Positions 23,403 through 32,267 of a DNA stretch of 38,428 bases are shown piece after piece; positions within the stretch are counted from its first letter, which is position 1, and every line of letters starts with the position of its first letter. Made by a program: the position numbers and the translations under genes. This DNA is from an uncultured Mollicutes bacterium (lineage in GTDB: Bacteria > Bacillota_I > Bacilli_A > Acholeplasmatales > Anaeroplasmataceae): positions 1 to 38,428 of the forward strand of contig UQFG01000018.1 of NCBI GenBank assembly GCA_900540175.1, written 5' to 3'. Under the pieces are notes generated by a model. The model did not search any database. It worked only from the letters and a program-made list of their open reading frames with translations, and was not told where the DNA came from.

Positions 23403-24742
23403 TGCAAACCAATGTGAAAGATGCCTATGGTGTTGATTTTGTTTTGACAAAAGAAGATTTTACTTTTGTTCAGCAAGATAAAAAAATCCATGATACCAAA
23501 TTCGAAACGAAAGCGACAACGTTTGCCAAAGATGCCTTCAAGCGGTTTTGCAAGAATAAATCGTCGGTTGTTGCCGCTGTCATCATCGGGCTGATTATTT
23601 TACTGGCGATTTTTGTTCCGTTTTTTGTTGATTATGATATTAAAAGTGCGCACCCGTATGAAACGTTTTTACCGTCTAAATTGTTTGATACCGGTACCGG
23701 TTTTTGGGATGGAACAAAAAAATACACCCATTTGATTTACGATGCCGAAACCGGTGCGCCGGTCGGATTTGAAAAACGAGCGATTGTATCCATTACGACG
23801 TATGAAGAAGACGGTTTGACCTATGCCGATTTCGTTTACGATAAATACGAGGAAGTATACGGTATTAAGAATACCGGGATCTCCAAAGTACATTTAAACC
23901 GTTACATCAGCAATGGATGGTGTACGTTTGATGAATCGGTCGGAATTTCTTCGTTTGAAATATTGGACGATCGCTGTCCGATTCGAGAAATGACTAGTAT
24001 CGATGAAAAAGGCAATATTACGGGGAATGTATCGATGTATCGTTACTATGGATACGATTCGATGCCGCGTTATCTGTTTGGTACGGATAATCTAGGAAGA
24101 GATTTGGTAAAAAGATGTTTCGTCGGCTTACGGGCCTCGTTGTTATTTGCTGTTTTGATTGCCGCTATTTGTTTTATTTTCGGTTTGGTATGGGGAGCGA
24201 TTTCCGGTTATTTCGGCGGAAACGTCGATTTATTCATGGAACGGATTATGGATATTTTAGGCGGTGTACCGCTGATTATCGTGGTTACGTTGTTTAGACT
24301 TCACTTAGGAGATTCTTTGTTTATCTTCGGGTTGGCTCTTTGTATTACGGGCTGGATGTCAACGGCTTCTCGAACCAGAACGCAGTTTTATCGGTTTAAA
24401 GGAAGAGAATACGTTTTGGCTTCTAGAACCCTCGGTGCGTCCGATCGTCGCTTGATATTCCGTCATATTTTACCGAATGCACTTGGAACGATCGTCACCT
24501 CCAGTGTTTTGATGATCCCGTCTTTGATTTTCACCGAAGCATCCTTATCTTATTTGGGACTCGGTATTATGGGTACGGGTTCGTTCGGTAATATTTTGGC
24601 TGATAACCAAGCGTATTTACAAAGTTATCCGGCTCTGATCATATTCCCGGCGGTTATTATCTCGTTATTGATGATCTCTTTTAACTTGTTCGGTAACGGT
24701 TTAAGAGATGCACTCAATCCGTCTTTGAAAGGAAGTGAATAA
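23402..24742 (+). CDS. oppC: Oligopeptide ABC transporter permease OppC, enlarged loop
   Basis: The 446-residue permease has a cytoplasmic N-tail of about 55 residues, a first membrane helix at about 56-77, then an extracytoplasmic segment of about 145 residues before the canonical FGTDNLGRDLVKR and five further helices. The EAA coupling helix is REYVLASRTLGASDRRLIFR. Ordinary OppC is about 300 residues and has only a short loop here, so residues about 95-220 are an insertion that probably faces OppA. The ATG overlaps the oppB stop by one base, implying coupled translation. The C-terminal NGLRDALNPSLKG is typical of the family. Confidence 0.95.
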   Translation: MQTNVKDAYGVDFVLTKEDFTFVQQDKKIHDTKFETKATTFAKDAFKRFCKNKSSVVAAVIIGLIILLAIFVPFFVDYDIKSAHPYETFLPSKLFDTGTGFWDGTKKYTHLIYDAETGAPVGFEKRAIVSITTYEEDGLTYADFVYDKYEEVYGIKNTGISKVHLNRYISNGWCTFDESVGISSFEILDDRCPIREMTSIDEKGNITGNVSMYRYYGYDSMPRYLFGTDNLGRDLVKRCFVGLRASLLFAVLIAAICFIFGLVWGAISGYFGGNVDLFMERIMDILGGVPLIIVVTLFRLHLGDSLFIFGLALCITGWMSTASRTRTQFYRFKGREYVLASRTLGASDRRLIFRHILPNALGTIVTSSVLMIPSLIFTEASLSYLGLGIMGTGSFGNILADNQAYLQSYPALIIFPAVIISLLMISFNLFGNGLRDALNPSLKGSE

Positions 24743-24743
24743 G

Positions 24744-26297
24744 ATGTCTTCTGAAAAAATTTTAGAAGTCGAAAATTTAACGATTTCCTTCAAAACAGAT
24801 AACGGTCTTGTTCAGGCGGTTCGCGGTGTTTCCTTTGATTTAAGCAAGGGTGAAACGCTTTGTATTGTCGGTGAATCCGGTTCCGGTAAATCCGTTACAT
24901 CCAAGGCGATTATGGGGATTCTTGCCAGCAATGCCGTTATTGAAGGCGGCCGAATCAATTATCAAGGGGAAAACTTATTGGAAGTTTCCGAAGAAGAATT
25001 TCACAAGATTCGCGGTCATAAAATCGGAATGATTTTCCAAGATCCGCTTTCCAGTTTGAATCCGATTGTAAGAATCGGTAAACAAATTACCGAAGCGACG
25101 TTGATCAATTCCAATAAACTCAAAAAAATGTATGAAGATTTGATTACGGAAGAATTGACGGCGTATAAGAATACACTGGCCAAAAGCAAAATCATGATCA
25201 ATCATGAAAAAGAAGTGTATTATTCGCTTCTTCAAAAAAATAAAGCGGCTTTAAAACAAGCTTCGCCTCAGCAACAACAGCAACTGAAAAAAGAAATCCA
25301 ATCGGCTAAGGAAGTTTGTCGCAGTAACATTCAAAAAATCAAATTCGAAACGAAAGAAAAAGCCATTCCGTTACTTCGTGCGCTGAAACTGCGGAAAAAA
25401 TCGGCTGCCAAAGAAGTGGCAGTCTATAAAAAAGAGGTAACAGTTGCCTATAAAGAAGAAGTACTTCAATTAAATGCGGCTCTTTCCGAACTGCATCAAA
25501 AATACGGCAAGGATGCTTCTTCCCAAGCGTATCAAACGGAAAAGGCCGCTTTGGATCAACAATTCAAAGATGCAAAAGAAAATTATATCGCCAAATTGAA
25601 AATCACGAAAAAAGCGGCAAAGAAAAAAGCGTTGGAAATTATGAAAGAAGTCGGCATTCCGCTTCCGGAAAAACGCTTCAGACAATATCCGTTTGAATTT
25701 TCGGGCGGTATGCGGCAGCGGATCGTTATTGCCATTGCGCTGACTTCCACACCGGAAATTTTGATTTGCGATGAGCCGACGACGGCACTGGATGTAACCA
25801 TTCAGGCCCAGATTCTTGAGTTGATCAAAAAAATTCAAAAAGAACGGAATATCGCTTGTATTTTCATCACGCATGATTTGGGTGTTGTGGCAAATATGGC
25901 CGATCGGGTTGCCGTTATGTATGCCGGTAAAATCGTCGAATACGGTAAAGCAGAAGAAATTTTCTTTGAGCCGAAACATCCTTATACGTGGGCGCTTCTT
26001 TCTTCTATTCCGGATGTCGACAGTAAGGAACGGCTAGAAGCCATTCCGGGAACGCCGCCGAATATGATTTATCCGCCGAAAGGCGATGCGTTCGCTTTGC
26101 GAAGCAAATACGCCATGAAAATCGATTTTGAACATGAACCGCCGTTTTTCAAAGTAAGCGATACCCATTATGCGGCAACATGGTTGTTGCATCCGGATGC
26201 GCCGAAAGTCGAAATGCCGAAGATTGTTTCGGAGCGGATTAAAAATGCTTTGAATCTGAAAAATGCGGAAGAGAAGGGGGTGGCTGACAATGAGTAA
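24744..26297 (+). CDS. oppD: Oligopeptide ABC transporter ATPase OppD with helical insertion
   Basis: OppD is one of two ATPases that power the importer. All motifs are intact: Walker A GESGSGKS at 43-50, Q-loop FQDPLSSLNP at 98-107, signature FSGGMRQR at 319-326, Walker B ILICDEP at 339-345 and the switch histidine in THD about 377. The Q-loop-to-signature distance is about 220 residues, whereas family members have about 65. The extra 155 residues or so (about 125-290) are rich in K, E, Q and A, nearly without G and P, and look like a long helical or coiled-coil hairpin. ATG 24744 follows the oppC stop by one base with AGGAAG upstream. Confidence 0.95.
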   Translation: MSSEKILEVENLTISFKTDNGLVQAVRGVSFDLSKGETLCIVGESGSGKSVTSKAIMGILASNAVIEGGRINYQGENLLEVSEEEFHKIRGHKIGMIFQDPLSSLNPIVRIGKQITEATLINSNKLKKMYEDLITEELTAYKNTLAKSKIMINHEKEVYYSLLQKNKAALKQASPQQQQQLKKEIQSAKEVCRSNIQKIKFETKEKAIPLLRALKLRKKSAAKEVAVYKKEVTVAYKEEVLQLNAALSELHQKYGKDASSQAYQTEKAALDQQFKDAKENYIAKLKITKKAAKKKALEIMKEVGIPLPEKRFRQYPFEFSGGMRQRIVIAIALTSTPEILICDEPTTALDVTIQAQILELIKKIQKERNIACIFITHDLGVVANMADRVAVMYAGKIVEYGKAEEIFFEPKHPYTWALLSSIPDVDSKERLEAIPGTPPNMIYPPKGDAFALRSKYAMKIDFEHEPPFFKVSDTHYAATWLLHPDAPKVEMPKIVSERIKNALNLKNAEEKGVADNE

Positions 26298-28155
26298 TCG
26301 AAGCAAATCGGGCGATTTCAATTTAGATGAAGAATTGAAAAGTAAAATCGCCGCCAACGAAGAAGGTCAACCGCTTTCCGATGACCATGAAGATGAAGAA
26401 AAAATCATTGACGAAATGGATGAAGAAATGGAAGACGACCGTCTTTTAGAAAATTCATCGAAATATCTTTATGATCAATGGGTGGCTCCTTATTTAGAAC
26501 AATATGATACGGCTGTTTTTCATTTGAAAAATCAGTTGAAACAGGCTTTGGAACAATATTGGGAAAACCACGATTGCAATGTTCAGAAATTAAAAAATAC
26601 ATTTTTATCGAATGAAGAAAAACAAGCGTTGAAAACAGCTGTTCAACAAGCAAAAACGGATTATAAAACGGTAAGAGAAGATGTTTTGAAACAAATCCGC
26701 TCGGAAAGAACAACGTTATTCAATCATAAAAAAGAAGTCAGAGGAAAAATTTTAGAAGCGAAAAAGCAACTTAAAGAAACTTTTGATGCGAATATTCAAT
26801 CTTTGACGGAACAAAAAAACAAGACAACCGATGAAAATGCGAAAAAGGAACTTGACAAGCAAATCGAAACGGAAAAACAACGGTACAAAGAGCAACTTTC
26901 CGCGATGAAATTACGGTTGTTTTCCGAAAGACGGGATGCCAACGGTGTCCATCCGCATGTCAAATACCGCCGTGATCTGATGAACAGCGATGTTTTGTTA
27001 TCGGTTCGTAATTTAAAGCAATTCTTCTTTTTCGGAAGCGGTCCGAATAAAACGAAATTGAAAGCCGTCAGCAATGTTTCTTTCGATGTTCATGCCGGCG
27101 AATGTTTCGGTATCGTGGGTGAAAGCGGCTGCGGTAAGACAACGACCGGGCGTTCCATTATCAAATTATACGATATCACTTCCGGTTCGGTTTATTATAA
27201 AGGATACCGCATTTCAGCGGGAAATCGTTGGAATAAAAAAGAAATCAAATATACATTGATTCGTTTAAGACAAAGATTATCTCAACTCAAAAAAGATAAA
27301 AACGCTCAGTTGGCTTCGTTGAATAAAGCGGATGCGGATTATACGACGGCTGCTAAAACGATTTTGAATCAGTACAATGAGGCTGTCGGTAAAGCGCGGT
27401 TGGATGCTAAAAAAATCATCGTCGTTCAAAAGAAAAAATTGAAACAGATCCGTTTTGACAACAAACACGTGCCACGGAAACTAGTCAATGAAATTCAGAT
27501 GATCTTCCAAGATCCGGTTGATTCACTTGATCCGCGGATGACCGTAGAAGATATCATTCAGGAAGGTCTTAAAATTCAAGGATTCAAGAATAAGGAAGAA
27601 AATCATCAAAAAGTGGTTGAGATGCTTGAAAAAGTGGGTTTGGTTGCCGAGCATGCTTCCCGTTATCCACATGAATTTTCGGGTGGTCAACGTCAACGAA
27701 TCGGTATTGCCCGTGCGTTGGTTATGAATCCGAAACTGTTGATTTGCGATGAGCCGATCAGTGCGCTGGATGTATCCATTCGGGCGCAAATCATTAACTT
27801 ATTGAATGATTTAAAAGAAGAATTGGGGTTGACGATTATTTTCATCGCCCACGATTTATCGGTTGTAAAATATTTCTGCGATCGGATTGCGGTTATGTAT
27901 TTCGGAAAAGTGGTTGAACTGGCTTCCAGTGACGAACTGTTTGCCAATCCGCTCCATCCGTACACAAGATCGCTTTTGTCTGCGATTCCAAAACCGAATC
28001 CGTTGACGGAAAAAACGCGCGAACGGATCGTTTACCATCCAAATGAAGTTCATGATTATTCGGTAGATAAACCGATGCTCAAAGAAATTAAAAAGGGTCA
28101 TTTCATCTATTGTAACGAAAAAGAATTTGACGATTATCTAAAAATATTGAAGTAA
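26290..28155 (+). CDS. oppF: Oligopeptide ABC transporter ATPase OppF with coiled-coil extension and insertion
   Basis: This second ATPase is 621 residues, about twice the family length. Residues 1-230 are an acidic then strongly helical extension with no family match. The ATPase starts at LLSVRNLKQFF (about 236) with Walker A GESGCGKT (277-284), Q-loop FQDPVDSLDP (406-415), signature FSGGQRQR (463-470), Walker B LLICDEP (483-489) and His521. A second insertion of about 80 charged residues (about 311-395) separates Walker A from the Q-loop, at a different place from the OppD insertion. ATG 26290 with GGGGGTGG upstream overlaps the oppD end by eight bases. A bidirectional terminator closes the operon. 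Confidence 0.94.
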   Translation: MSNRSKSGDFNLDEELKSKIAANEEGQPLSDDHEDEEKIIDEMDEEMEDDRLLENSSKYLYDQWVAPYLEQYDTAVFHLKNQLKQALEQYWENHDCNVQKLKNTFLSNEEKQALKTAVQQAKTDYKTVREDVLKQIRSERTTLFNHKKEVRGKILEAKKQLKETFDANIQSLTEQKNKTTDENAKKELDKQIETEKQRYKEQLSAMKLRLFSERRDANGVHPHVKYRRDLMNSDVLLSVRNLKQFFFFGSGPNKTKLKAVSNVSFDVHAGECFGIVGESGCGKTTTGRSIIKLYDITSGSVYYKGYRISAGNRWNKKEIKYTLIRLRQRLSQLKKDKNAQLASLNKADADYTTAAKTILNQYNEAVGKARLDAKKIIVVQKKKLKQIRFDNKHVPRKLVNEIQMIFQDPVDSLDPRMTVEDIIQEGLKIQGFKNKEENHQKVVEMLEKVGLVAEHASRYPHEFSGGQRQRIGIARALVMNPKLLICDEPISALDVSIRAQIINLLNDLKEELGLTIIFIAHDLSVVKYFCDRIAVMYFGKVVELASSDELFANPLHPYTRSLLSAIPKPNPLTEKTRERIVYHPNEVHDYSVDKPMLKEIKKGHFIYCNEKEFDDYLKILK

Positions 28156-28156
28156 T

Positions 28157-28185
28157 AAAAAATACCCGTAAAACGGGTATTTTTT
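28157..28185. terminator. Bidirectional terminator of opp and the CYTH gene
   Basis: AAAAAATACCCG (28157-28168) pairs with CGGGTATTTTTT (28174-28185) around TAAAA. Confidence 0.92.
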
Positions 28186-28188
28186 ATG

Positions 28189-28731
28189 TTATTTCCGGCA
28201 ATCGAAAGCACGTTTGCTTTTGCGAATCGACTCTTGATAGGGAATGTCAAACGATTGAAGAAAATCATTGAAATCTTTCTTTCCCTGTTCCACTTCATCG
28301 ACTTCGTATTCGATTTCGTAATCGATATGGCCGTAATATTCACTTCGATCGAAAAACAGTGTTCCGTCTTTATATGGTGTCGAAGCCCGGTACGTTGTTA
28401 ATTCGGCTACTTTTTTCACCTGATACGGAATATCGATGATCGACGCATCAATACCGTTTGCCAACATGTCCTGTGCTTTTTCTTTGGATAATAAGATGTG
28501 TGTTTCATCGGCGCCGACACTCGCTCTGGTTTTCTTGGTAAGTTTGTAGCCGTTTCCTTTTTGACGAATTCTCAAGACGGTACATTCTTTCATTAATTTG
28601 GTATCTTCTGTATCAAAATAATAGTTGGTTTGGGCGAAAACATTGTTTTCCAAATTGAATTCGCGAATTAATTGGTCGTATTTTTCTTTGGTAATAAATG
28701 TTTTAAATTCGATTTCTTTATTGACGATCAT
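28189..28731 (-). CDS. CYTH-domain protein (triphosphate tunnel metalloenzyme, YjbK-like)
   Basis: The 180-residue protein has the CYTH signature EIEFK (ExExK) near the N-terminus, the pattern TNYYFDTEDTKL for the second strand, alternating charged strands (VLRIRQKGNGYKLTKKTR) and acidic IDYEIEYEVDE near the end. Such proteins bind triphosphates with divalent metal inside a beta-tunnel. In Bacillus the homolog YjbK lies near NAD kinase, as here. ATG 28731 (GGTGG upstream) is preferred over ATG 28758, since the predicted promoter would place the RNA start almost on the latter. The substrate is unknown; tripolyphosphate or a nucleoside triphosphate is likely. Confidence 0.88.
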   Translation of the reverse strand: MIVNKEIEFKTFITKEKYDQLIREFNLENNVFAQTNYYFDTEDTKLMKECTVLRIRQKGNGYKLTKKTRASVGADETHILLSKEKAQDMLANGIDASIIDIPYQVKKVAELTTYRASTPYKDGTLFFDRSEYYGHIDYEIEYEVDEVEQGKKDFNDFLQSFDIPYQESIRKSKRAFDCRK

Positions 28732-28766
28732 TCTACCACCCCAAGTATTTTTATTCATGTACCCTT

Positions 28767-28795
28767 ATTATCTACTATTTATAGCAAAAAATCAA
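28767..28795 (-). promoter_or_regulatory. Promoter of the CYTH gene
   Basis: On the minus strand TTGATT (28790-28795), 17 bp and GATAAT (28767-28772). Confidence 0.65.
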
Positions 28796-28893
28796 GTCTT
28801 GTGATAAAATTTAACTAGAGCCAATTGATTCATAAAACGCTGAAAAAGGAGAAGGTATAATTTTAAGTACCAGTTAATTATACGTGAGCAACT

Positions 28894-29655
28894 ATGAACT
28901 ATATGATTTTAACCAAAGAAGATGCGCTTTCCGCTAAGATCGAACAAAAACTTAGACGTAAGATCAAACATACTTATGATGCCGTCCAACCGGATTATGT
29001 GATCGCAGTCGGAGGAGACGGTACGATTTTAAGGGCCGTTCATCTTTATCCGGCAGCAACGATTTTCGGACTTCACACGGGGCATTTGGGCTTTTTTGCC
29101 AATTATACGAAAGAAGATTTGGACTTGTTGATTGCGGATATCAATTCCAATCGTTTTGAAACAGAAGAATTGGATCAATTGTTTTGCACCATAACGACCA
29201 AAGAAAAAGAACTCAAGATGCGGGCATTGAATGAAATAACCATTATGCTTCCCAGAAGAACATTGATCTTGGATGTTAAAATCGATGATGAAACATTGGA
29301 ACGTTTCAGGGGAACGGGTTTTTGTATTTCAACACCGTTTGGTTCGACCGCTTATAATAAATCGTTACATGGCGCGGTCGTCGATCCGACGTTAAAAGCG
29401 ATGCAGTTGACGGAGATTGCGGGAATCAATTCCAATGCTTACCGGACGCTTTCTTCGCCGCTGTTGCTTTCAAGCGACCGCCTGATCGAACTGCGATCGG
29501 AAGAAGCCCAAACCGTTTTCGTAACAGTGGATCATGAAAGTTTTGAAATCAATGCATTTGAAAAAATCATGATTCAATACGAACGGAAGAAAGTGCGGAT
29601 GGCCTATCATTATCATCCGAACTTTATTAAAAGGATAAAGCGGACGTTTTTTTGA
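28894..29655 (+). CDS. nadK: NAD kinase
   Basis: NAD kinase phosphorylates NAD to NADP. The 253-residue protein has the GGDGT motif at 40-44, the NEI motif (ALNEITIML) and the substrate loop STPFGSTAYNKS, all diagnostic. Length is normal for Bacilli-type enzymes (about 265). ATG 28894 matches the family N-terminus. Its ribosome site is weak (ACGTGAG); a better AAGGAG lies 40 bases upstream but is not followed by a usable in-frame start. TATAAT at 28856-28861 is a possible -10 without a matching -35. It is divergent from the CYTH gene, a conserved neighbour. Confidence 0.95.
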   Translation: MNYMILTKEDALSAKIEQKLRRKIKHTYDAVQPDYVIAVGGDGTILRAVHLYPAATIFGLHTGHLGFFANYTKEDLDLLIADINSNRFETEELDQLFCTITTKEKELKMRALNEITIMLPRRTLILDVKIDDETLERFRGTGFCISTPFGSTAYNKSLHGAVVDPTLKAMQLTEIAGINSNAYRTLSSPLLLSSDRLIELRSEEAQTVFVTVDHESFEINAFEKIMIQYERKKVRMAYHYHPNFIKRIKRTFF

Positions 29656-29718
29656 TTGTAAAAAGGGCTAACGCATCAAAAAAAGAGGATACGGTACTAG
29701 AAAAATAAGGAAATAAAA

Positions 29719-29740
29719 AAATCCTATTAGGATAGGATTT
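29719..29740 (-). terminator. Terminator of clpP
   Basis: AAATCCTAT (29719-29727) pairs with ATAGGATTT (29732-29740). On the minus strand a T-run follows (A-run at 29714-29720). It overlaps the clpP stop codon. Confidence 0.85.
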
Positions 29741-30296
29741 CATCGATAAGACGGTATTCTTTGGCTTCTTGGGCGGACATATAATAATCTCTTTCGGTAT
29801 CGTGAGCGATTTTTTCAACCGGTTGATGACATAATTCCGCCAGCATTTGATTCATTTGCGCTTTTGTTTTCAGCAATCGTTTGGCTTGGATGTCGATATC
29901 CGATACGACACCTTGCATGCCGCCGTACGGCTGATGAATCATAATTTCGGCATGGGGTAAAGCGTAGCGTTTGCCGGTTCCGCTCGCCAGTAAAAAAGCA
30001 GCCATCGACATGGCCATTCCGACGACGATCGTGTTGACTTTGGCTTGAATATAGTGCATGGTATCGTAGATGGCCAGCCCGGCTGTAATGGATCCGCCCG
30101 GAGAAGAAATATAGATTTGGATGTCCTCATGATTTAAAGAATCCAAATATAAGAGTTGACTGATTAACAGCGAACTCATATGATCGTCGATTTCGCCAAT
30201 CAGTAAAATAATGCGATCGGATAAAAGTCTGGAGTAAATATCAAAGCTCCTTTCACCCGAGCTGCTCTTTTCTAAAACGTACGGAATATAGTTCAT
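29727..30296 (-). CDS. clpP: ATP-dependent Clp protease proteolytic subunit
   Basis: ClpP forms the 14-subunit proteolytic barrel used by ClpX/ClpC. The 189-residue protein has the catalytic triad at the expected sites: Ser97 ([11 protein letters not shown]), His121 (IMIHQPYGG) and Asp170 (ERDYYMS). Methionines flank the catalytic serine where most ClpP have AASMG. The N-terminus [10 protein letters not shown] after ATG 30296 matches the family axial loop, and AAGGTGAT lies five bases upstream; two further in-frame start codons (30302, 30305) fall inside that ribosome site. It is monocistronic, with a weak extended -10 TATGAT (30324-30329) on the minus strand. Confidence 0.96.
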   Translation of the reverse strand: MNYIPYVLEKSSSGERSFDIYSRLLSDRIILLIGEIDDHMSSLLISQLLYLDSLNHEDIQIYISSPGGSITAGLAIYDTMHYIQAKVNTIVVGMAMSMAAFLLASGTGKRYALPHAEIMIHQPYGGMQGVVSDIDIQAKRLLKTKAQMNQMLAELCHQPVEKIAHDTERDYYMSAQEAKEYRLIDEILS

Positions 30297-30323
30297 TTTC
30301 ATCACCTTTTTCTTTCGTTTTTC

Positions 30324-30344
30324 ATCATATCAAAAACGTTTACA
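30324..30344 (-). promoter_or_regulatory. clpP -10 region with imperfect cre-like site
   Basis: The minus strand shows TGATATGAT (-10 at 30324-30329). Just upstream CAAAAACGTTTACA (30331-30344, plus strand) matches the cre consensus except at the first two positions, and would lie between -10 and -35 of clpP. The cre assignment is weak. Confidence 0.35.
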
Positions 30345-30377
30345 TAAAATTGTTTTTTTGTGTCGAGTCAAAATATA

Positions 30378-30406
30378 TTGATAATCATTTTTTAAAGTGG
30401 TAGAAT
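30378..30406 (+). promoter_or_regulatory. Promoter of gap
   Basis: TTGATA (30378-30383), 17 bp, then TAGAAT (30401-30406) with a TGG extension. Confidence 0.75.
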
Positions 30407-30447
30407 AATAACGTAAATCATTATTCATTTAGGAGGAAATTAAAAAC

Positions 30448-31479
30448 ATGGCTATTAAAGTAGCAATTAATGGTTTTGGCCGTATCGGACGTTTGGCTTT
30501 CAGACAAATGTTTGGTGCAGAAGGATATGAAATCGTTGCGATCAATGATTTAACGGATCCGAAAATGTTAGCAAATTTATTAAAGTATGACACAGCTCAA
30601 GGTGGTTACTGCGGTCATATCGGCGAAGGACTGCATAGTGTGGTTGCCGGTGAAAATTCTATTACCGTAGATGGTAAAGAAATTACGATTTATGCAGAAA
30701 AAGACGCTGTTAATTTACCTTGGGGTCAACTGGGTGTTGATGTTGTACTTGAATGTACCGGTTTTTATACAAAGAAAGAAAAAGCACAGGCTCATATTAC
30801 GGCAGGTGCGAAAAAGGTTGTTATTTCCGCTCCGGCTGGAAACGATCTTCCTACTGTTGTTTTCGGTGTTAACGAAAGCACATTAACCAAAGAAGACACC
30901 ATTATTTCGGCGGCTTCTTGTACAACCAACTGTTTGGCACCGATGGCTGATGCTTTGAACAAATATGCGGAAATCCAATCCGGTATTATGAGTACGATTC
31001 ATGCTTATACGGGCGACCAAATGATTTTGGACGGACCGCACAGAAAAGGCGATTTAAGAAGAGCACGTGCCGGTGCTGCCAATATCGTTCCGAACTCAAC
31101 CGGTGCTGCTAAAGCAATCGGTTTGGTTATTCCGGAATTAAACGGCAAATTGATCGGTTCGGCTCAACGTGTTCCGGTTGTTACCGGCTCGACAACGATT
31201 TTAACCGCTGTTGTAAAAGGTAACGATGTAACGGTAGACGGCATCAATGCGGCGATGAAATCTGCTCAATCCGAATCGTTCGGTTACAATGAAGACCCGA
31301 TCGTTTCGTCTGATGTCATCGGTATGAAATACGGTTCTTTATTCGATGCAACACAGACGATGGTAAGTAAGATCGGTGACGGTTTGTATCAAGTACAAGT
31401 TGTTTCTTGGTATGACAATGAAAATTCTTACACCAGCCAAATGGTTCGTACCATTAAATATTTTGCCGAATTAAATTAA
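30448..31479 (+). CDS. gap: Glyceraldehyde-3-phosphate dehydrogenase
   Basis: GAPDH oxidises glyceraldehyde-3-phosphate in glycolysis with NAD. The 343-residue protein starts with the Rossmann fingerprint INGFGRIGR and has the catalytic cysteine in [13 protein letters not shown] (Cys158), the HAYTGDQ segment with the catalytic histidine, and [15 protein letters not shown] at the end. AGGAGG precedes the ATG, consistent with high expression. It has its own promoter and terminator and is not linked to pgk or tpiA in this window. Confidence 0.98.
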   Translation: MAIKVAINGFGRIGRLAFRQMFGAEGYEIVAINDLTDPKMLANLLKYDTAQGGYCGHIGEGLHSVVAGENSITVDGKEITIYAEKDAVNLPWGQLGVDVVLECTGFYTKKEKAQAHITAGAKKVVISAPAGNDLPTVVFGVNESTLTKEDTIISAASCTTNCLAPMADALNKYAEIQSGIMSTIHAYTGDQMILDGPHRKGDLRRARAGAANIVPNSTGAAKAIGLVIPELNGKLIGSAQRVPVVTGSTTILTAVVKGNDVTVDGINAAMKSAQSESFGYNEDPIVSSDVIGMKYGSLFDATQTMVSKIGDGLYQVQVVSWYDNENSYTSQMVRTIKYFAELN

Positions 31480-31486
31480 AACAGAT

Positions 31487-31514
31487 AAAAGGTTTGTTGC
31501 ATACAAACCTTTTT
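31487..31514 (+). terminator. Terminator of gap
   Basis: AAAGGTTTGT (31488-31497) pairs with ACAAACCTTT (31503-31512), followed by T-rich sequence. Confidence 0.88.
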
Positions 31515-31529
31515 CTTTTTGATTTTTTT

Positions 31530-31538
31530 TGCTATAAT
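31530..31538 (+). promoter_or_regulatory. Extended -10 promoter of ung
   Basis: TGCTATAAT with no clear -35 at 16-18 bp. Confidence 0.55.
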
Positions 31539-31569
31539 ACGAGTAGTAAACAAATGAGGTGTCCTATCG

Positions 31570-32229
31570 ATGAACAGTTGGAAAGAATTTATTGATGAAG
31601 AAAAAAAATTGCCTTATTACCGAAAATTAAAAGAAGCGGTCGATCAAGAATATAAAACGTATCGCTGTTTTCCGGATTACGGAAGAATCTATCATGCTTT
31701 TTCCAAAACCAAAATGGATCAAGTTAAAGTCGTTATTTTAGGGCAAGATCCGTATCATGAAATCAATCAGGCACACGGACTGGCTTTTTCGGTTTTATGT
31801 CCGCAACTTCCGCCTTCTTTGCAAAATATTTATAAAGAGATGGCGGACGACTTAGGGGTCGTGGTCGCTCAGGACGGAAACTTGGATTATTTGGCCGAAC
31901 AAGGGGTATTGTTATTGAACACATTGTTGACGGTTCGTCAGGGACAAGCCTTTTCGCACCGGGATCTGGGATGGGAAATTTTAACGGATCATGCCATTCA
32001 AAAGTTGAATGAACTGAATCAGCCGATTGTTTTTATTCTTTGGGGAGCGGCTGCCCAGTCCAAACAAAAATTTTTAAACAATCCCAATCATTTGATTTTA
32101 AAATCGGCACATCCGTCGCCGCTTTCGGCTTACCGCGGTTTTTTCGGGTCTAAACCCTTTTCTAAAACAAATGAATTTTTAACGGCTCACGGTGTTGAGC
32201 CGATCCGGTGGATAAAAGCCCAGAAATAA
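31570..32229 (+). CDS. ung: Uracil-DNA glycosylase (family 1)
   Basis: Ung removes uracil from DNA at the start of base-excision repair. The 219-residue protein has all family-1 motifs: water-activating GQDPYHE with Asp60, LLLNTLLTVRQGQAFSH, ILWGAAAQ, and the leucine loop HPSPLSAYRGFFG with His181. Length is normal. GAGGTG precedes the ATG. The LysM gene follows after 38 bases with no terminator between, so they may share a transcript. Confidence 0.97.
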   Translation: MNSWKEFIDEEKKLPYYRKLKEAVDQEYKTYRCFPDYGRIYHAFSKTKMDQVKVVILGQDPYHEINQAHGLAFSVLCPQLPPSLQNIYKEMADDLGVVVAQDGNLDYLAEQGVLLLNTLLTVRQGQAFSHRDLGWEILTDHAIQKLNELNQPIVFILWGAAAQSKQKFLNNPNHLILKSAHPSPLSAYRGFFGSKPFSKTNEFLTAHGVEPIRWIKAQK

Positions 32230-32267
32230 TCTATCTTTTGTCATATACATAGCATTGGGTGAATAAA

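Noticed and set aside
25470..25979. Minus-strand open frame of 169 codons inside oppD
   Set aside because: It is antisense to the clearly coding OppD ATPase core and insertion, with no promoter or ribosome site.
24744..28155. Frameshift or chimeric assembly as cause of the long OppD/OppF
   Set aside because: Both frames are continuous, all ABC motifs occur in order, and codon use does not change across the insertions.
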